A DNA stretch of 32,891 bases, taken from the NCBI GenBank assembly GCA_003598135.1, contig QZKA01000029.1, positions 1 to 32,891 on the forward strand, in the 5' to 3' direction. Within the stretch, counting starts at the first letter, position 1; every line of letters starts with the position of its first letter. Source of the stretch: Candidatus Omnitrophota bacterium (GTDB taxonomy: Bacteria; Omnitrophota; Gorgyraeia; Gygaellales; Profunditerraquicolaceae). Position numbers and translations under genes: made by a program. Below the pieces are notes generated by a model. The model searched no databases, was not told where the DNA came from, and worked only from the letters and a program-made list of their open reading frames with translations. This document shows, one piece after another, positions 1 to 8,036 of the stretch.

Positions 1-38
1 TACACCGTACTCAATACTCTATACACTATACTCAATAC
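1..38 (-). repeat. Degenerate GTA-heptad tandem repeat
   Basis: Read on the minus strand, five units follow one another in strict 7-base register: GTATTGA, GTATAGT, GTATAGA, GTATTGA, GTACGGT, then GTA at the window edge. The array starts about six bases after the TAG stop of the YjbQ gene (45-47). A closely similar array lies after purD at 17025-17060. The function is unknown, and the array may continue beyond the left edge. Confidence 0.75.
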
Positions 39-44
39 GAAATT

Positions 45-461
45 CTATTCCCCAATTATCTTAATCAGCACTCGTTTTCGGCGCTGTCCGTCAAACTCCC
101 CGTAGAATATCTGTTCCCATGGTCCGAAATCGAATTTAGAGTTTGTAATCGCGACCACCACTTCTCTGCCCATAATAGTCCTTTTCAAATGCGCATCGGC
201 ATTATCCTCGCCGCTAAGATTGTGCTGATATTTTTCCTTAGAAAACGGGGCGAGCTCCTCAAGCCACGAGCCGAAATCCCGATGTAGCCCTTTTTCGTCG
301 TCATTGATAAAAACGCTTGAGGTAATATGCATGGCATTCACAAGACATAGTCCTTGCTGTATCTGGCTTTTCTTTAGCGCCTCTTCTACCTGGGGAGTAA
401 TATTGATAAACTCTTTACGGTTTTTGGTGTTGAACACAAGATACTGGGTATATGACTTCAT
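45..461 (-). CDS. yjbQ: YjbQ/UPF0047 family protein (copy 1)
   Basis: 138 residues, the usual length for YjbQ/UPF0047 (TIGR00149). The family hallmarks are visible: HITSSVF near residue 45, the DNADAHLKR segment near 87-95, the [13 protein letters not shown] block, and the terminal [11 protein letters not shown] strand. Family members form a compact trimeric beta fold; a weak thiamine-phosphate synthase activity has been reported for E. coli YjbQ, but the physiological role is unsettled. The start ATG overlaps the TGA of the upstream protease gene in an ATGA, so translation is probably coupled. It is the last gene visible in the minus-strand series. A diverged second copy lies at 4907-5326. 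Confidence 0.92.
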   Translation of the reverse strand: MKSYTQYLVFNTKNRKEFINITPQVEEALKKSQIQQGLCLVNAMHITSSVFINDDEKGLHRDFGSWLEELAPFSKEKYQHNLSGEDNADAHLKRTIMGREVVVAITNSKFDFGPWEQIFYGEFDGQRRKRVLIKIIGE

Positions 462-1171
462 CGCACCTTGTCCAAAATAAGCTTCTTGTTTTTCTGGTCA
501 ACCGTAAAATTGAACTGCTTCAAGAACGACATGCCCAAAAGGCCGTCTTTATAGCCTGGTTCATCGGAATCATTGAGCAGGACCGCAGCGCTTACGCCCT
601 TAGCCTCTATCCCTTCAATGCTGACGAATTCAAGGGCAATGAACTTTGCTTCGGTCTTGCGTCCGTCTGCCATCTGAAGCGTTACCATATTTTTGTCCTT
701 TTTCATATTAATGCCAAGTTGCCTTCCAATCTTATCCGATAACACAACTACCGATGCTCCTGTATCCAAAAGCAGGCGGGCCTTTACCTTTTTGTTAAGC
801 AATGCATCCACAAATACATGGCCGGCTTCCTGCGATAAGTCAACCTGTTGCGTGCGCGGCTCGTCTTTTACCGTACCCTTGAGGGGCTTCGGTACTTCTC
901 TGGTAGCTTTTTGCTGTTGCCACTTCTTACGCAACAAAAATGATTCTTCCTCGCTGGACCGATAAATTCGCTCAATCTGACCTTTGCGTAAACCTACCGT
1001 ACCAAAGCCTACATCCAATAACAACCCTTCCTCGTCCTCGCTCTTGATAATTCCCTCGAGGCTTCTGCCGTTCTTTAGGTATACGGTATCCGCGCACAGC
1101 GTCCCTACAAATACTGCCATATGCGCACATAGCGCCAAAAAACAAATGAGGAACTTTCCGTCTTTATTCAT
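458..1171 (-). CDS. Secreted or anchored retropepsin-like aspartic protease
   Basis: 237 residues. An N-terminal hydrophobic segment (about 8-26, ending near TLCAD) looks like a signal peptide, so the protein probably acts in the periplasm. Residues 28-70 ([13 protein letters not shown] onward) form a small beta-rich domain of the type often preceding such proteases. From about 118 the sequence fits clan AA single-domain aspartic proteases (TIGR02281-like): the catalytic DTGAS at 136-140 lies in a [13 protein letters not shown] context, and the second half carries [11 protein letters not shown]. One Asp-Thr-Gly per chain implies that a dimer forms the active site. The substrate is unknown. 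It is sandwiched between a cupin gene (3-base gap) and yjbQ (ATGA overlap). There is no strong Shine-Dalgarno, but the ATG fits the signal peptide. Confidence 0.85.
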   Translation of the reverse strand: MNKDGKFLICFLALCAHMAVFVGTLCADTVYLKNGRSLEGIIKSEDEEGLLLDVGFGTVGLRKGQIERIYRSSEEESFLLRKKWQQQKATREVPKPLKGTVKDEPRTQQVDLSQEAGHVFVDALLNKKVKARLLLDTGASVVVLSDKIGRQLGINMKKDKNMVTLQMADGRKTEAKFIALEFVSIEGIEAKGVSAAVLLNDSDEPGYKDGLLGMSFLKQFNFTVDQKNKKLILDKVR

Positions 1172-1174
1172 GGT

Positions 1175-1444
1175 TTACTTAAAATGATAATGCTTGCGTA
1201 TTGCGTGCCTTATATCCCAGAAGCAAGCCAGCCCTTTAGGAAAAGTCACGAAGTCGCCTTTGCCGAATGCTACCGCTGCGCCGTCCTTTGTCTTGACCTC
1301 GACGCTGCCTTCCAACACATAACACTCTTCGGTACTGTCATAAAACCAATCGAAACGTGATACCTCTTTTTCCCATATCGGCCAGGAAAAAACGCCTCGC
1401 TCTTCTAATTCTTTACGGCTTAGCTTCTGAACCTTGATCTCCAT
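1175..1444 (-). CDS. Small cupin-domain protein
   Basis: 89 residues forming a single minimal cupin barrel of the DUF861 (EutQ-like) type. Recognisable blocks are EECYVLEGSVEV (about 39-50), the GKGDFVTFPKGL turn (about 61-72) and CFWDIRHAIRKHYHF at the end. Similar small cupins bind a metal or small ligand, but no substrate can be inferred here. The metal-ligand histidines of the first cupin motif are not evident, so catalysis is uncertain. The ATG is preceded by GGGGTG at a suitable distance. It lies 15 bases after the Dcd/dUTPase gene and 3 bases before the protease gene, so it is probably cotranscribed with both. Confidence 0.82.
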   Translation of the reverse strand: MEIKVQKLSRKELEERGVFSWPIWEKEVSRFDWFYDSTEECYVLEGSVEVKTKDGAAVAFGKGDFVTFPKGLACFWDIRHAIRKHYHFK

Positions 1445-1459
1445 GTATCACCCCGCACT

Positions 1460-1975
1460 TTATGTATCCTGATACCTTCCTTTATAGCCCTCGTTGACCT
1501 GGCGCATGCGTATAAAAACAAGCTGGGCAATGCGCGCGTTCTGTTTCAAAAGGAGCCCTTTCTCATTTTCAACAAACAGGATAAATTCGCTTTTCCCGCG
1601 GAAGCCTGCATCCCATACTGCGTGTTGGGTAAATGCCCCTACCCTAAGCAATGAACTACGCGAATACGCCAATGCCACCAGGTCCAAAGGAAGGTGCACC
1701 GTTTCATTTGTCCTTATCTTATAGGCGCCTCTTTTTAAATGCCACCAGCCGAACGTATCTTGGGGCTTCTGTCTTTGCGCAGGGATTTCTTTTGCTTCGG
1801 GAATATTTCTTTCTTTGTTTGAGAAGTCAAGCGAACCAGTGCCTTCAAACTGAAAAACCGCTGCAACAGTAATATCAAACCCATTGGGGTTTAGTTGAGT
1901 TTGTAAATCGATAAAATCTGAGACTAACGCTTTTTCCTGTATTAATGCTTCTATTTCCTGGCGGTTAAGTATCAT
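1460..1975 (-). CDS. dcd: dCTP deaminase / dUTPase family protein
   Basis: 171 residues, close to the usual length for the trimeric Dcd/dUTPase fold. The signature RSSLLR (106-111), the DAGFRGKSE loop (122-130) and the C-terminal YKGRYQDT, which closes over the active site, are all visible. Dcd makes dUTP from dCTP; dUTPases of the same fold hydrolyse dUTP to dUMP, and some homologues do both. Sequence alone does not settle which reaction applies: the E in GKSEF could serve as the deaminase glutamate. A dCMP deaminase gene is also present (13102-13569), offering a second route to dUMP. The start ATG overlaps the stop of the YbgC gene by 4 bases. Confidence 0.88.
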   Translation of the reverse strand: MILNRQEIEALIQEKALVSDFIDLQTQLNPNGFDITVAAVFQFEGTGSLDFSNKERNIPEAKEIPAQRQKPQDTFGWWHLKRGAYKIRTNETVHLPLDLVALAYSRSSLLRVGAFTQHAVWDAGFRGKSEFILFVENEKGLLLKQNARIAQLVFIRMRQVNEGYKGRYQDT

Positions 1976-2355
1976 TTCTGCTCCAGTTTCTTTTTTATGT
2001 CCTCGGGGATCGCAGCGGGCTTAAGGCCCTTATCTACAAACACAAGCAGGGTCTTTGCCTGGACGATCAGCCGGCCTTCCTGATTTTTTATCTCATGGGC
2101 AAAGAACAGCTTCACTCCGGAAAGCTCAAGGATCTTACTTGAAACCTCAAGCATATCGCCGTAGACCGCGGGGGCCTTGTAATCAATTTCCTGGCGCGCG
2201 ACTACAAAATGGTGGCCCCGCGCGATAAGTTCTTTCATGCTGATGTTGCGCTCGGCGTAAAACTCCGTGCGTGCTTCTTCCAGGTATTTCAGATAATTGG
2301 CGTAATAGACGACTCCGCCGCAGTCCGTATCGTGATAGTAGATTTTCGTTTTCAT
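1972..2355 (-). CDS. ybgC: YbgC/FadM-family acyl-CoA thioesterase
   Basis: 127 residues of a single hot-dog domain. The N-terminal motif YYHDTDCGGVVYYANYLKYLEEAR is the YbgC signature, with the catalytic aspartate in the HDTD segment near residue 10. The family hydrolyses acyl-CoA thioesters and in Proteobacteria associates with the Tol-Pal envelope system; no tol genes are visible here. The ATG has a GAGG Shine-Dalgarno about 7 bases upstream. The gene starts 4 bases after DUF763 and overlaps dcd in an ATGA. Confidence 0.9.
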   Translation of the reverse strand: MKTKIYYHDTDCGGVVYYANYLKYLEEARTEFYAERNISMKELIARGHHFVVARQEIDYKAPAVYGDMLEVSSKILELSGVKLFFAHEIKNQEGRLIVQAKTLLVFVDKGLKPAAIPEDIKKKLEQK

Positions 2356-2359
2356 CGAA

Positions 2360-3508
2360 TTACCTCGTCAATTTTGCCAAGATTTTTTTCTTTTCATAGA
2401 ACGGAAGCCGCATCTTCTGCACCAAGCGAGAAAAGAAATCAATGGTAGTGTCGTAAGTCTTACAATCAACCGGATAAGGCGTTGCATCCTTTCCTCCGTG
2501 CGCAAAGGAATAACGCGCAGGGTCAGTATAGGAAGGCTCGGCTCCATAAATTACCTCGGATACTAGGCTTAAAGCACGCATGGTCTTAGGACCCACCCCT
2601 TCAAGGGCTACAATTTTTTCATAATTATCTGGCTGCGCCTCACAGACTTTGAAAAGTATCTTTTCCAGATACCGGCTGCGGGAGAAGTCCTCTAAGACTA
2701 CTGGATGCGAACGGAATTCTTTATTCTCCAATTTAAGTAGAGTGACCGTAGCATCCTCTTTTTTAAGTGAGAGCATGCTCGAGGCGCCGCTTGTATGTTT
2801 TCTTAAAATCTGTATATCCTTCATAAGGTTGTGGTAGCTTCCCTTAACCAAGTCCGTACTCATACTGCGGTTCTGATCGCTTGCTTTTGCGGTCAGGTCC
2901 AATGTCGGCACACGAACATGGCTTATGATCCCTGAATGAGGCTCGCACACAAGGTCAGAGATCGACTCAGAATACCAGTGGTAACGCCTGGCAGTCTGAT
3001 GTATTGTATTCATGCCCTGCTGCACTACCGTCCATGCACCGCGCCTTGAAAAGATAAAACTGTGGTGGTAAATCTGGAAACCGTCCTGCACGAGCGCGCT
3101 ATCGACTTTTGCGGCCATCCGGGAATTATACACCAGGTTGTTGACTTTTGCTTCCGGCAGGCTTAAACACTCTCCCCATTCTTTTATCTGGTCAGGCGTT
3201 TTGCGGGAGGTTTTACCTTTCCCTCCGCAAATAAAGATCCCGAGATTTTTTTCCTGCCCCCGCAAGGCCTCTTTTAAGGCTGCGGTCAGAATCGTGGTAA
3301 GTCCTGAGGCGTTCCAATCAAAGGCAAGCACGGTCCCCAGCGACTGAAACCACACAGGGTCAGCCATTCTTTTCACAAACTCATCCGGGCCGTACTCGTT
3401 AACAAGCACCCAGCTCATCTCTCTGCCTAATTTCACCATACGCTCAAAAAGCCACTTTGGGCATTTTCCGTAATCGAGCGTAAAAGTAGCAATGCCTTTT
3501 TGAATCAT
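2360..3508 (-). CDS. DUF763 family protein
   Basis: 382 residues matching DUF763 across the whole length. It starts with KGIATFTLDYGKCPKWLF, has the GIFICGGKGKTSRKTP block near 90-105, and ends with the FAHGGKDATPYPVDCKTYDTTI block near 335-356. A helix-hairpin-helix-like segment, VALEGVGPKTMRALSLV (about 302-318), suggests nucleic-acid binding. DUF763 is known mainly from archaea and thermophilic or candidate bacterial lineages and, to my knowledge, has no established function. The start ATG overlaps the TGA of pyruvate kinase by 4 bases, so the two are probably translated together. Confidence 0.9.
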   Translation of the reverse strand: MIQKGIATFTLDYGKCPKWLFERMVKLGREMSWVLVNEYGPDEFVKRMADPVWFQSLGTVLAFDWNASGLTTILTAALKEALRGQEKNLGIFICGGKGKTSRKTPDQIKEWGECLSLPEAKVNNLVYNSRMAAKVDSALVQDGFQIYHHSFIFSRRGAWTVVQQGMNTIHQTARRYHWYSESISDLVCEPHSGIISHVRVPTLDLTAKASDQNRSMSTDLVKGSYHNLMKDIQILRKHTSGASSMLSLKKEDATVTLLKLENKEFRSHPVVLEDFSRSRYLEKILFKVCEAQPDNYEKIVALEGVGPKTMRALSLVSEVIYGAEPSYTDPARYSFAHGGKDATPYPVDCKTYDTTIDFFSRLVQKMRLPFYEKKKILAKLTR

Positions 3509-4530
3509 GCCTTACCCCGCAAAGACATATACTCTTCGGTAACCCTGCTTATCGAATTCATCATTTGCACCGTTTTCGCCGGATACCGCCCCACGGCCGT
3601 CTCAGCCGATAACATCAGGTAGCCGGAACCGTCTAGTATCGCATTCGCCACGTCGCTGACCTCGGCACGCGTAGGAACAGGATGTTCTGTCATGCTCTCA
3701 AGCATCTGTGTCGCCGTAATGACGAATTTGCGCGCTTTCCTGCATCTCTTAATAATCTCTTTTTGGAATATGGGGACCATATAAATCGGCAAGGAAACGC
3801 CCAGGTCTCCTCTCGCAATCATAATGCCGTCAGACACAGCAATTATCTCATCCAAATTCTTTAGGCCCTCCCGATTTTCAATCTTAGCGATAAGGCGGCA
3901 TTTTGGCAAACGGTATTTTAGAAACTTGCGCACCCTCTCCATGTCTTCAGCGGACCTTACGAAAGACTGGGCGACGTATTCTATTTTTTCTTCAATACAG
4001 AACTCTAACGCTGCCTTATCTCTTGCAGTCATGCCTGAAAAGATAAGCCTTGCCCCGGGCATATTAACCCCTTTTCTTTCCTTTAATATTCCGGGCCTGA
4101 CCACTACCGTATTTAATTGCTTCGCAGAATGCCCCTTTACGATCAATTCAATATTCCCATCGTCAATATATATACATTGTCCTTTTTTAATAGCCTTGAG
4201 GTCTCCTTTATAATCAAAAGGAGCCCACTGATGTGCGCCTACAAAATCGTTCTGAGCAAGATAAAGATGTTGGCCTTTTTTTAGCTCAATGGGGCTTTTT
4301 AGTTTTCCTACCCTGATACGATACCCTTCTAGATCCCCTAAAACTTCAATATGCCTGCGGCGCTGTTGGTTCAGCCTCCTTACCAACGAAACCGCGGCGT
4401 GTTTATCGTTATAACTGCCGTGCGAAAAATTAATCCTGGCTACATCTAGCCCGGCGCGCATCATATTGCCTAAAACATTCTGACTAACGGAAGCAGGACC
4501 AAGCGTCGCGATTATTTTAGTTTTTACCAT
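3505..4530 (-). CDS. pyk: Pyruvate kinase lacking the C-terminal domain
   Basis: 341 residues instead of about 470. The catalytic A domain and inserted B domain are intact: ARINFSHG (31-38), KIENREG with the catalytic lysine (216-222), ARGDLG (239-244), ATQMLESM (273-280) and PTRAEVSDVANA (286-297). The protein ends at about the close of the barrel, just after LSAETAVGRYP, so the usual C-terminal regulatory/assembly domain of about 120 residues is absent. Substrate-loop changes are also seen: DLEGYRIR replaces the usual D-x-x-G-P-x-I-R, and GVSLP replaces GVEIP. The reaction is presumably phosphoenolpyruvate + ADP to pyruvate + ATP. The reading frame continues cleanly into an ATGA overlap with DUF763, so this is not an obvious frameshift. 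Confidence 0.9.
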   Translation of the reverse strand: MVKTKIIATLGPASVSQNVLGNMMRAGLDVARINFSHGSYNDKHAAVSLVRRLNQQRRRHIEVLGDLEGYRIRVGKLKSPIELKKGQHLYLAQNDFVGAHQWAPFDYKGDLKAIKKGQCIYIDDGNIELIVKGHSAKQLNTVVVRPGILKERKGVNMPGARLIFSGMTARDKAALEFCIEEKIEYVAQSFVRSAEDMERVRKFLKYRLPKCRLIAKIENREGLKNLDEIIAVSDGIMIARGDLGVSLPIYMVPIFQKEIIKRCRKARKFVITATQMLESMTEHPVPTRAEVSDVANAILDGSGYLMLSAETAVGRYPAKTVQMMNSISRVTEEYMSLRGKA

Positions 4531-4906
4531 AAGTCAGGAACCTGGTGTTTCTAAAAAAGGGAAGCAATAAACAAAATAACACAATGCCTATCGCATCAAT
4601 AGCCACGTCTGTACTATTGCCCGACCTCGTTGCGATAAAGGTCTGATGAAACTCATCAGTTACCGCATACCCAAAGGATATGCACGCAGACCACACCAAA
4701 AGCCATACCGTAGTAAACCCGAAAGAATTTTTAAACGCACGGTAAATAAGCAAGGTAAAAATAAAATATTCGCTGATGTGGGCGGCTTTTCGTAAAATAA
4801 AATCCCATACGCCAAGATTAGTAGTAAGGGAGGGGATGCTGGATAGGTAAAAGATAAAACCAGCCCATGCGCACGGAGGAAGCCAAAGGTTTAAGGATTT
4901 CTTCAT
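4517..4906 (-). CDS. VanZ-like membrane protein
   Basis: 129 residues with about four hydrophobic segments (10-24, 48-60, 67-85, 104-118). VanZ-family signatures are clear: RKAAHISEYFIF (39-50) and the DEFHQTFIATRSGNSTDVAIDAIG block (about 84-107). VanZ proteins are small inner-membrane proteins; the founding member gives low-level teicoplanin resistance, but most relatives have no known role. The start codon directly abuts the stop of the second yjbQ, and the 3' end overlaps the pyruvate kinase start by 14 bases. Confidence 0.88.
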   Translation of the reverse strand: MKKSLNLWLPPCAWAGFIFYLSSIPSLTTNLGVWDFILRKAAHISEYFIFTLLIYRAFKNSFGFTTVWLLVWSACISFGYAVTDEFHQTFIATRSGNSTDVAIDAIGIVLFCLLLPFFRNTRFLTYGKN

Positions 4907-5326
4907 TTATTCGCCTATGAGTTGCACAATTACCTGGCGTTTTCTCTGCCGGTTGTCGAATTCCGCAAGCACTACCTGCTGCCACTGCCCCAGAAGCAAC
5001 TTGCCATCCTTGAAAGGAATAATCAGGGAAGGGCCTTGTAGGCTTGCCCTGAGGTGGCTGAACCCGTTTGCATCGTGCCACGTCTCATCGTGGTGGTACT
5101 GTCTTCCTTGAGGGATAAGTTTCTCGAATAAATCCCTGATATCCTCGATCAAGCCCGGCTCATATTCAAATGTAGTAATGGCAGCGGTTGAGCCTACCAC
5201 AAACAACGACATCATGCCTTGTGTGAGCTTTGAGGAAGACAAGATCTTGGATACGGCATCGGTAATATTCACAAGGTCGGGATTGCCTTTGGTAGCAAGC
5301 CTGATTTCTTCAGTGATGATCTTCAT
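4907..5326 (-). CDS. yjbQ: YjbQ/UPF0047 family protein (copy 2)
   Basis: 139 residues, a diverged paralogue of the protein at 45-461. The shared frame is LVNITDAVSK near the start, GFSHLRASLQGPSLIIPF in the middle, GQWQQVVLAEFDNRQRKR and a terminal IVQLIGE. It differs where copy 1 has HITSSV: here the segment reads GSTAAITTFEYEPG, a variant typical of another subgroup, and there is a HHDETWHDANG insertion. The two copies probably have different ligands. It follows endonuclease III by 9 bases and abuts the VanZ-like gene. Confidence 0.9.
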   Translation of the reverse strand: MKIITEEIRLATKGNPDLVNITDAVSKILSSSKLTQGMMSLFVVGSTAAITTFEYEPGLIEDIRDLFEKLIPQGRQYHHDETWHDANGFSHLRASLQGPSLIIPFKDGKLLLGQWQQVVLAEFDNRQRKRQVIVQLIGE

Positions 5327-5335
5327 GCGTATATT

Positions 5336-5983
5336 TTAGCGCATACGCGCCACTGCCCGTTGTGCACACCATGGCTTCACAGTACATCTGCTGCAAAGCG
5401 GCGATACCGGGACACAGATATGTTGGCCGAACGCAACCATAATAGTATTCAGTACAATCCAGCAATTTTTAGGAATAAGCCGCATCAAGGCCTGCTCGGT
5501 CTCTTCGGGGGTTTTCGTCTTCACCCAACCAAGCCGGTTAGAGATCCTGTGTACATGCGTATCTACACAGATTGCCGGAATCCCAAACCCCAAACCCAAT
5601 ACCAAATTCGCAGTTTTTCTGCCTACCCCTTTAAGGCTCAGTAACTGTTCCAGTGTCCTGGGTACCTTTCCTGCAAAATCATCAAGCAGCCTAAGGCTCA
5701 CACCAAGAATAGTTTTTGCCTTAATGCGATAAAAGCCTACCGGATAAATTGCCCGCGTAAGCGCCTTTAAAGATAATTGTATCATCTTTGTGGGGTTATC
5801 TGCAAGCGCAAATAACCGTTGAGAGGCTTGGTGGGTAACCTTATCTTTGGTACGCAGGCTCAAAATACAGGAAATCAATACAAGGTAGGGGTCTTTTGTG
5901 CGGGAAGTAACGGTAACAGAAGGTAAGGTAAATTGCCTCACCTGCCTTTGCATGTACGTTATGATTTTTATCGTGCGTTCCAA
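5336..5983 (-). CDS. nth: Endonuclease III
   Basis: 215 residues, the family's normal size. The helix-hairpin-helix LLSLKGVGRKTANLVL carries the catalytic lysine, and VDTHVHRISNRLG carries the catalytic aspartate. The C-terminal [4Fe-4S] motif is complete, with spacing C-x6-C-x2-C-x5-C (CVPVSPLCSRCTVKPWC). It is a base-excision repair enzyme, removing oxidised pyrimidines and nicking abasic sites. The start is TTG at 5983, which gives the family's usual N-terminal length; an ATG ten codons later is possible. Neither has a strong Shine-Dalgarno. A hairpin just upstream (6007-6046) may separate it from the sigma/anti-sigma genes. Confidence 0.93.
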   Translation of the reverse strand: MERTIKIITYMQRQVRQFTLPSVTVTSRTKDPYLVLISCILSLRTKDKVTHQASQRLFALADNPTKMIQLSLKALTRAIYPVGFYRIKAKTILGVSLRLLDDFAGKVPRTLEQLLSLKGVGRKTANLVLGLGFGIPAICVDTHVHRISNRLGWVKTKTPEETEQALMRLIPKNCWIVLNTIMVAFGQHICVPVSPLCSRCTVKPWCAQRAVARMR

Positions 5984-6006
5984 GGGGATAATTATTGAAA
6001 AAGGAA

Positions 6007-6046
6007 TAAGGCTAGGTATAAAAAGATAATGAAAATCCTAGCCTTA
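6007..6046 (-). terminator. Candidate terminator after the anti-sigma gene
   Basis: A perfect 10-base inverted repeat (TAAGGCTAGG at 6007-6016 against CCTAGCCTTA at 6037-6046) with a 20-base loop lies in the 74-base gap between the anti-sigma gene and nth. On the minus strand the 3' arm is followed by TTCCTTTTTC, a modest T-rich tract. It is weaker than a classic intrinsic terminator and may only reduce read-through. Confidence 0.5.
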
Positions 6047-6057
6047 TCCTAACACAG

Positions 6058-7428
6058 TTATCCGCGTTTAATGAGACGGATAACCAGGTACACGAATAGA
6101 TACGCAATAGCCAGTACCGCTGCAAGAAGCAACACTGTCGCAATGATAGCTGGCATGTTCTTGATGGCATTGGCAAAGAGCTTTAAGCAATTGATCTTGG
6201 CAGTAAGCATATTCTCTTGGATGGAACGCTTGTTTTCTTTAAGCACCTTCTCGGATACCAGCGGCTCGCGGAAATTCACGGTAATGGTAGTAAAGGAAAC
6301 TGCGTTGTTAAGGTACTCGATCTTATTCTTCAAGTCCTCTATCCGCTTGCGTATAGGCGTTAATTCCGATTCAAGCCGCGTTGCTTCGGGAATAGTCACC
6401 TGTCTCTTCTGTAATGCCTCAAGCATTTTGTTATAGACGATCATTGCAGTCCCAAGCTGGGTATTAAGATTGGCGTATTCCTGGCTTACGTCCTGACTGT
6501 TGGCGTAAGAACTCTCGACCTTGCCCAGAGAATTGATTCTATCAAGTGCAATAAGGAACCTGTCCTGGGGAATACGCATGGTAATCGTACCGCCCTGCCT
6601 GCCCTCTTTATCTTTGTAAAAATTCGAAGAAGCAAGGTAGCCACCAAGCTCCTGGCAGACCAAAGAGGCTTTTTTAAATGCCTCCCTGCCATCTTCAACT
6701 TCAAGACTCACATTTGCGGTACGGATAATCTTCTCTCCTTCGCCGGTAGCAGGAAGGACTGGCGCCACGATAATGACCGGGCCTTGCCCGGGTTCTGTTG
6801 TTGTCTGTGCGGGATAATCCTTGCCCGAAACAACACTCATCGAATCTGCCCCCGACCAACCGCCATCGTATTCCGCGTTACCCTCATTGCTTATCATCCC
6901 TGTACGAACCACACCGCTTACCATCTTAGCGTTGCGTTTGATATCGCCGCCTATGCCGTTCACATCATAGGGTCCGTATGCGGCATCGGCATGTTGCTGC
7001 TTGCTGCCTCCCGAGAGACGTATGACAGGTTGACTGTATGATTCTCTGATTTCGTCTGCCGCGCTCTTAAATCTTCCTTGCATCCCTCTTTTTACATACA
7101 GCTGCATTGAGCCTAAAAATGCAATCACCAAAATCATAGCTAATGCGCTTGAAGGAATCAAAATAGCTAATGTCCTCTTTTTCATGGTAACCTCGCCCTT
7201 TTGTAATTCTGCGCGCACGATCTCGTTTTTTACCCCGTTGTCAAAATCAGGGCTAAGGCCAGGAAGCGACCATGTCTTCAGTGCCTCTGAGAGCTGCTTA
7301 AGCCTACAGAGTTCTTGAACGCATACCGCGCAACTGTCCAGATGAGCCTTCACCTTTTTAGCCCGGCGTTCGGAGAGCTGATTGTCAAGGTACGCACTCA
7401 ATTCTTTTACTACATGGCGCTTAAACAT
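6058..7428 (-). CDS. Zinc-finger anti-sigma factor with DUF4349 domain
   Basis: 456 residues. The N-terminus is a zf-HC2 anti-sigma domain with the H29-x3-C33-x2-C36 motif. A membrane helix follows at about 85-107 (LAILIPSSALAMILVIAFLG). After a low-complexity linker, residues 230-410 match DUF4349, with a long helical stretch (about 335-385) predicted to form a coiled coil. A second membrane helix closes the protein near 425-452. The likely topology is a cytoplasmic sigma-binding domain and a periplasmic DUF4349 sensor tethered at both ends. Its Shine-Dalgarno (GAAGGAGG) lies inside the last codons of the sigma gene, with an 8-base overlap, so the pair is made together. Confidence 0.9.
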   Translation of the reverse strand: MFKRHVVKELSAYLDNQLSERRAKKVKAHLDSCAVCVQELCRLKQLSEALKTWSLPGLSPDFDNGVKNEIVRAELQKGEVTMKKRTLAILIPSSALAMILVIAFLGSMQLYVKRGMQGRFKSAADEIRESYSQPVIRLSGGSKQQHADAAYGPYDVNGIGGDIKRNAKMVSGVVRTGMISNEGNAEYDGGWSGADSMSVVSGKDYPAQTTTEPGQGPVIIVAPVLPATGEGEKIIRTANVSLEVEDGREAFKKASLVCQELGGYLASSNFYKDKEGRQGGTITMRIPQDRFLIALDRINSLGKVESSYANSQDVSQEYANLNTQLGTAMIVYNKMLEALQKRQVTIPEATRLESELTPIRKRIEDLKNKIEYLNNAVSFTTITVNFREPLVSEKVLKENKRSIQENMLTAKINCLKLFANAIKNMPAIIATVLLLAAVLAIAYLFVYLVIRLIKRG

Positions 7429-7996
7429 TATATCCTCCTTCAGGTCCCATATAAGGAAGAAGTGTGTTTTTTAACTGAACCCTAGCCCTGTAGAGTAATG
7501 TCTTGATTGTGCCCACAGGCTTGTGTAAAATTTGTCCTATTTCGTGATAATCCAGATTTTCGTACTCCCTCAAAATCAAGGCTTCTTTTTGGAGAAAAGG
7601 CAGGCCTTGGATGCAGCGTTTCACTATCTCAGACATCTCGTTGCCCGAAGCTACCTGTTGCGGAGAAGGATCCGGGCTTTCAAAATCCATCAATTCATCA
7701 GGCGCATCATGTTTCCTTGGCCAGAATACCAGCCATTTCGTTCTGCGTATCTTGCTGATGCAGAGATTATGAGCAATGCTGAAGATCCACGTCCGGAACT
7801 TACCGACCGGCCTATAGTCGTTACGGAACTGATGAATTTTAAGAAAAACTTCCTGTGCAATATCTTCCGCTTCTGCCGCATTACGGCTTAATCGGAACGC
7901 GAAGCGGTAAAGAGGATTTCTGTAACGGATAAGAAGCTCGTCCATTGCCCCCACATCTCCTTCTTGATACTTGCACATCAGTTCTTCATCGCTCAT
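7421..7996 (-). CDS. ECF-type RNA polymerase sigma factor
   Basis: 191 residues from ATG 7996. Region 2 spans RYRNPLYRFAFRLSRNAAEAEDIAQEVFLKIHQF and the FRTWIFSIAHNLCISKIRR segment; region 4 includes the LREYENLDYHEIGQILHKPVGTIKTLLYRAR helix-turn-helix. There is no region 3, as expected for ECF factors. The frame extends to a GTG at 8032, but that codon has no Shine-Dalgarno and would coincide with the start site of the candidate promoter at 8037-8065, so ATG 7996 is preferred. It is followed at once by its presumed zf-HC2 anti-sigma factor. Confidence 0.92.
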   Translation of the reverse strand: MSDEELMCKYQEGDVGAMDELLIRYRNPLYRFAFRLSRNAAEAEDIAQEVFLKIHQFRNDYRPVGKFRTWIFSIAHNLCISKIRRTKWLVFWPRKHDAPDELMDFESPDPSPQQVASGNEMSEIVKRCIQGLPFLQKEALILREYENLDYHEIGQILHKPVGTIKTLLYRARVQLKNTLLPYMGPEGGYNV

Positions 7997-8036
7997 ATTC
8001 TGCACTCTTTTAAGCCCTTTCCTCTTCTCCACTCTA

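Noticed and set aside
452..742. Plus-strand open frames of 60-240 codons lying opposite the minus-strand genes across the window
   Set aside because: They are antisense to genes with clear family motifs, lack Shine-Dalgarno sequences and show no recognisable domain; the same applies to frames such as 15979-16686 and 20566-21135.
3505..3508. Frameshift explaining the short pyruvate kinase
   Set aside because: The stop is part of an ATGA overlap with an intact DUF763 gene, and the downstream sequence in other frames encodes DUF763, not a pyruvate kinase C-domain.
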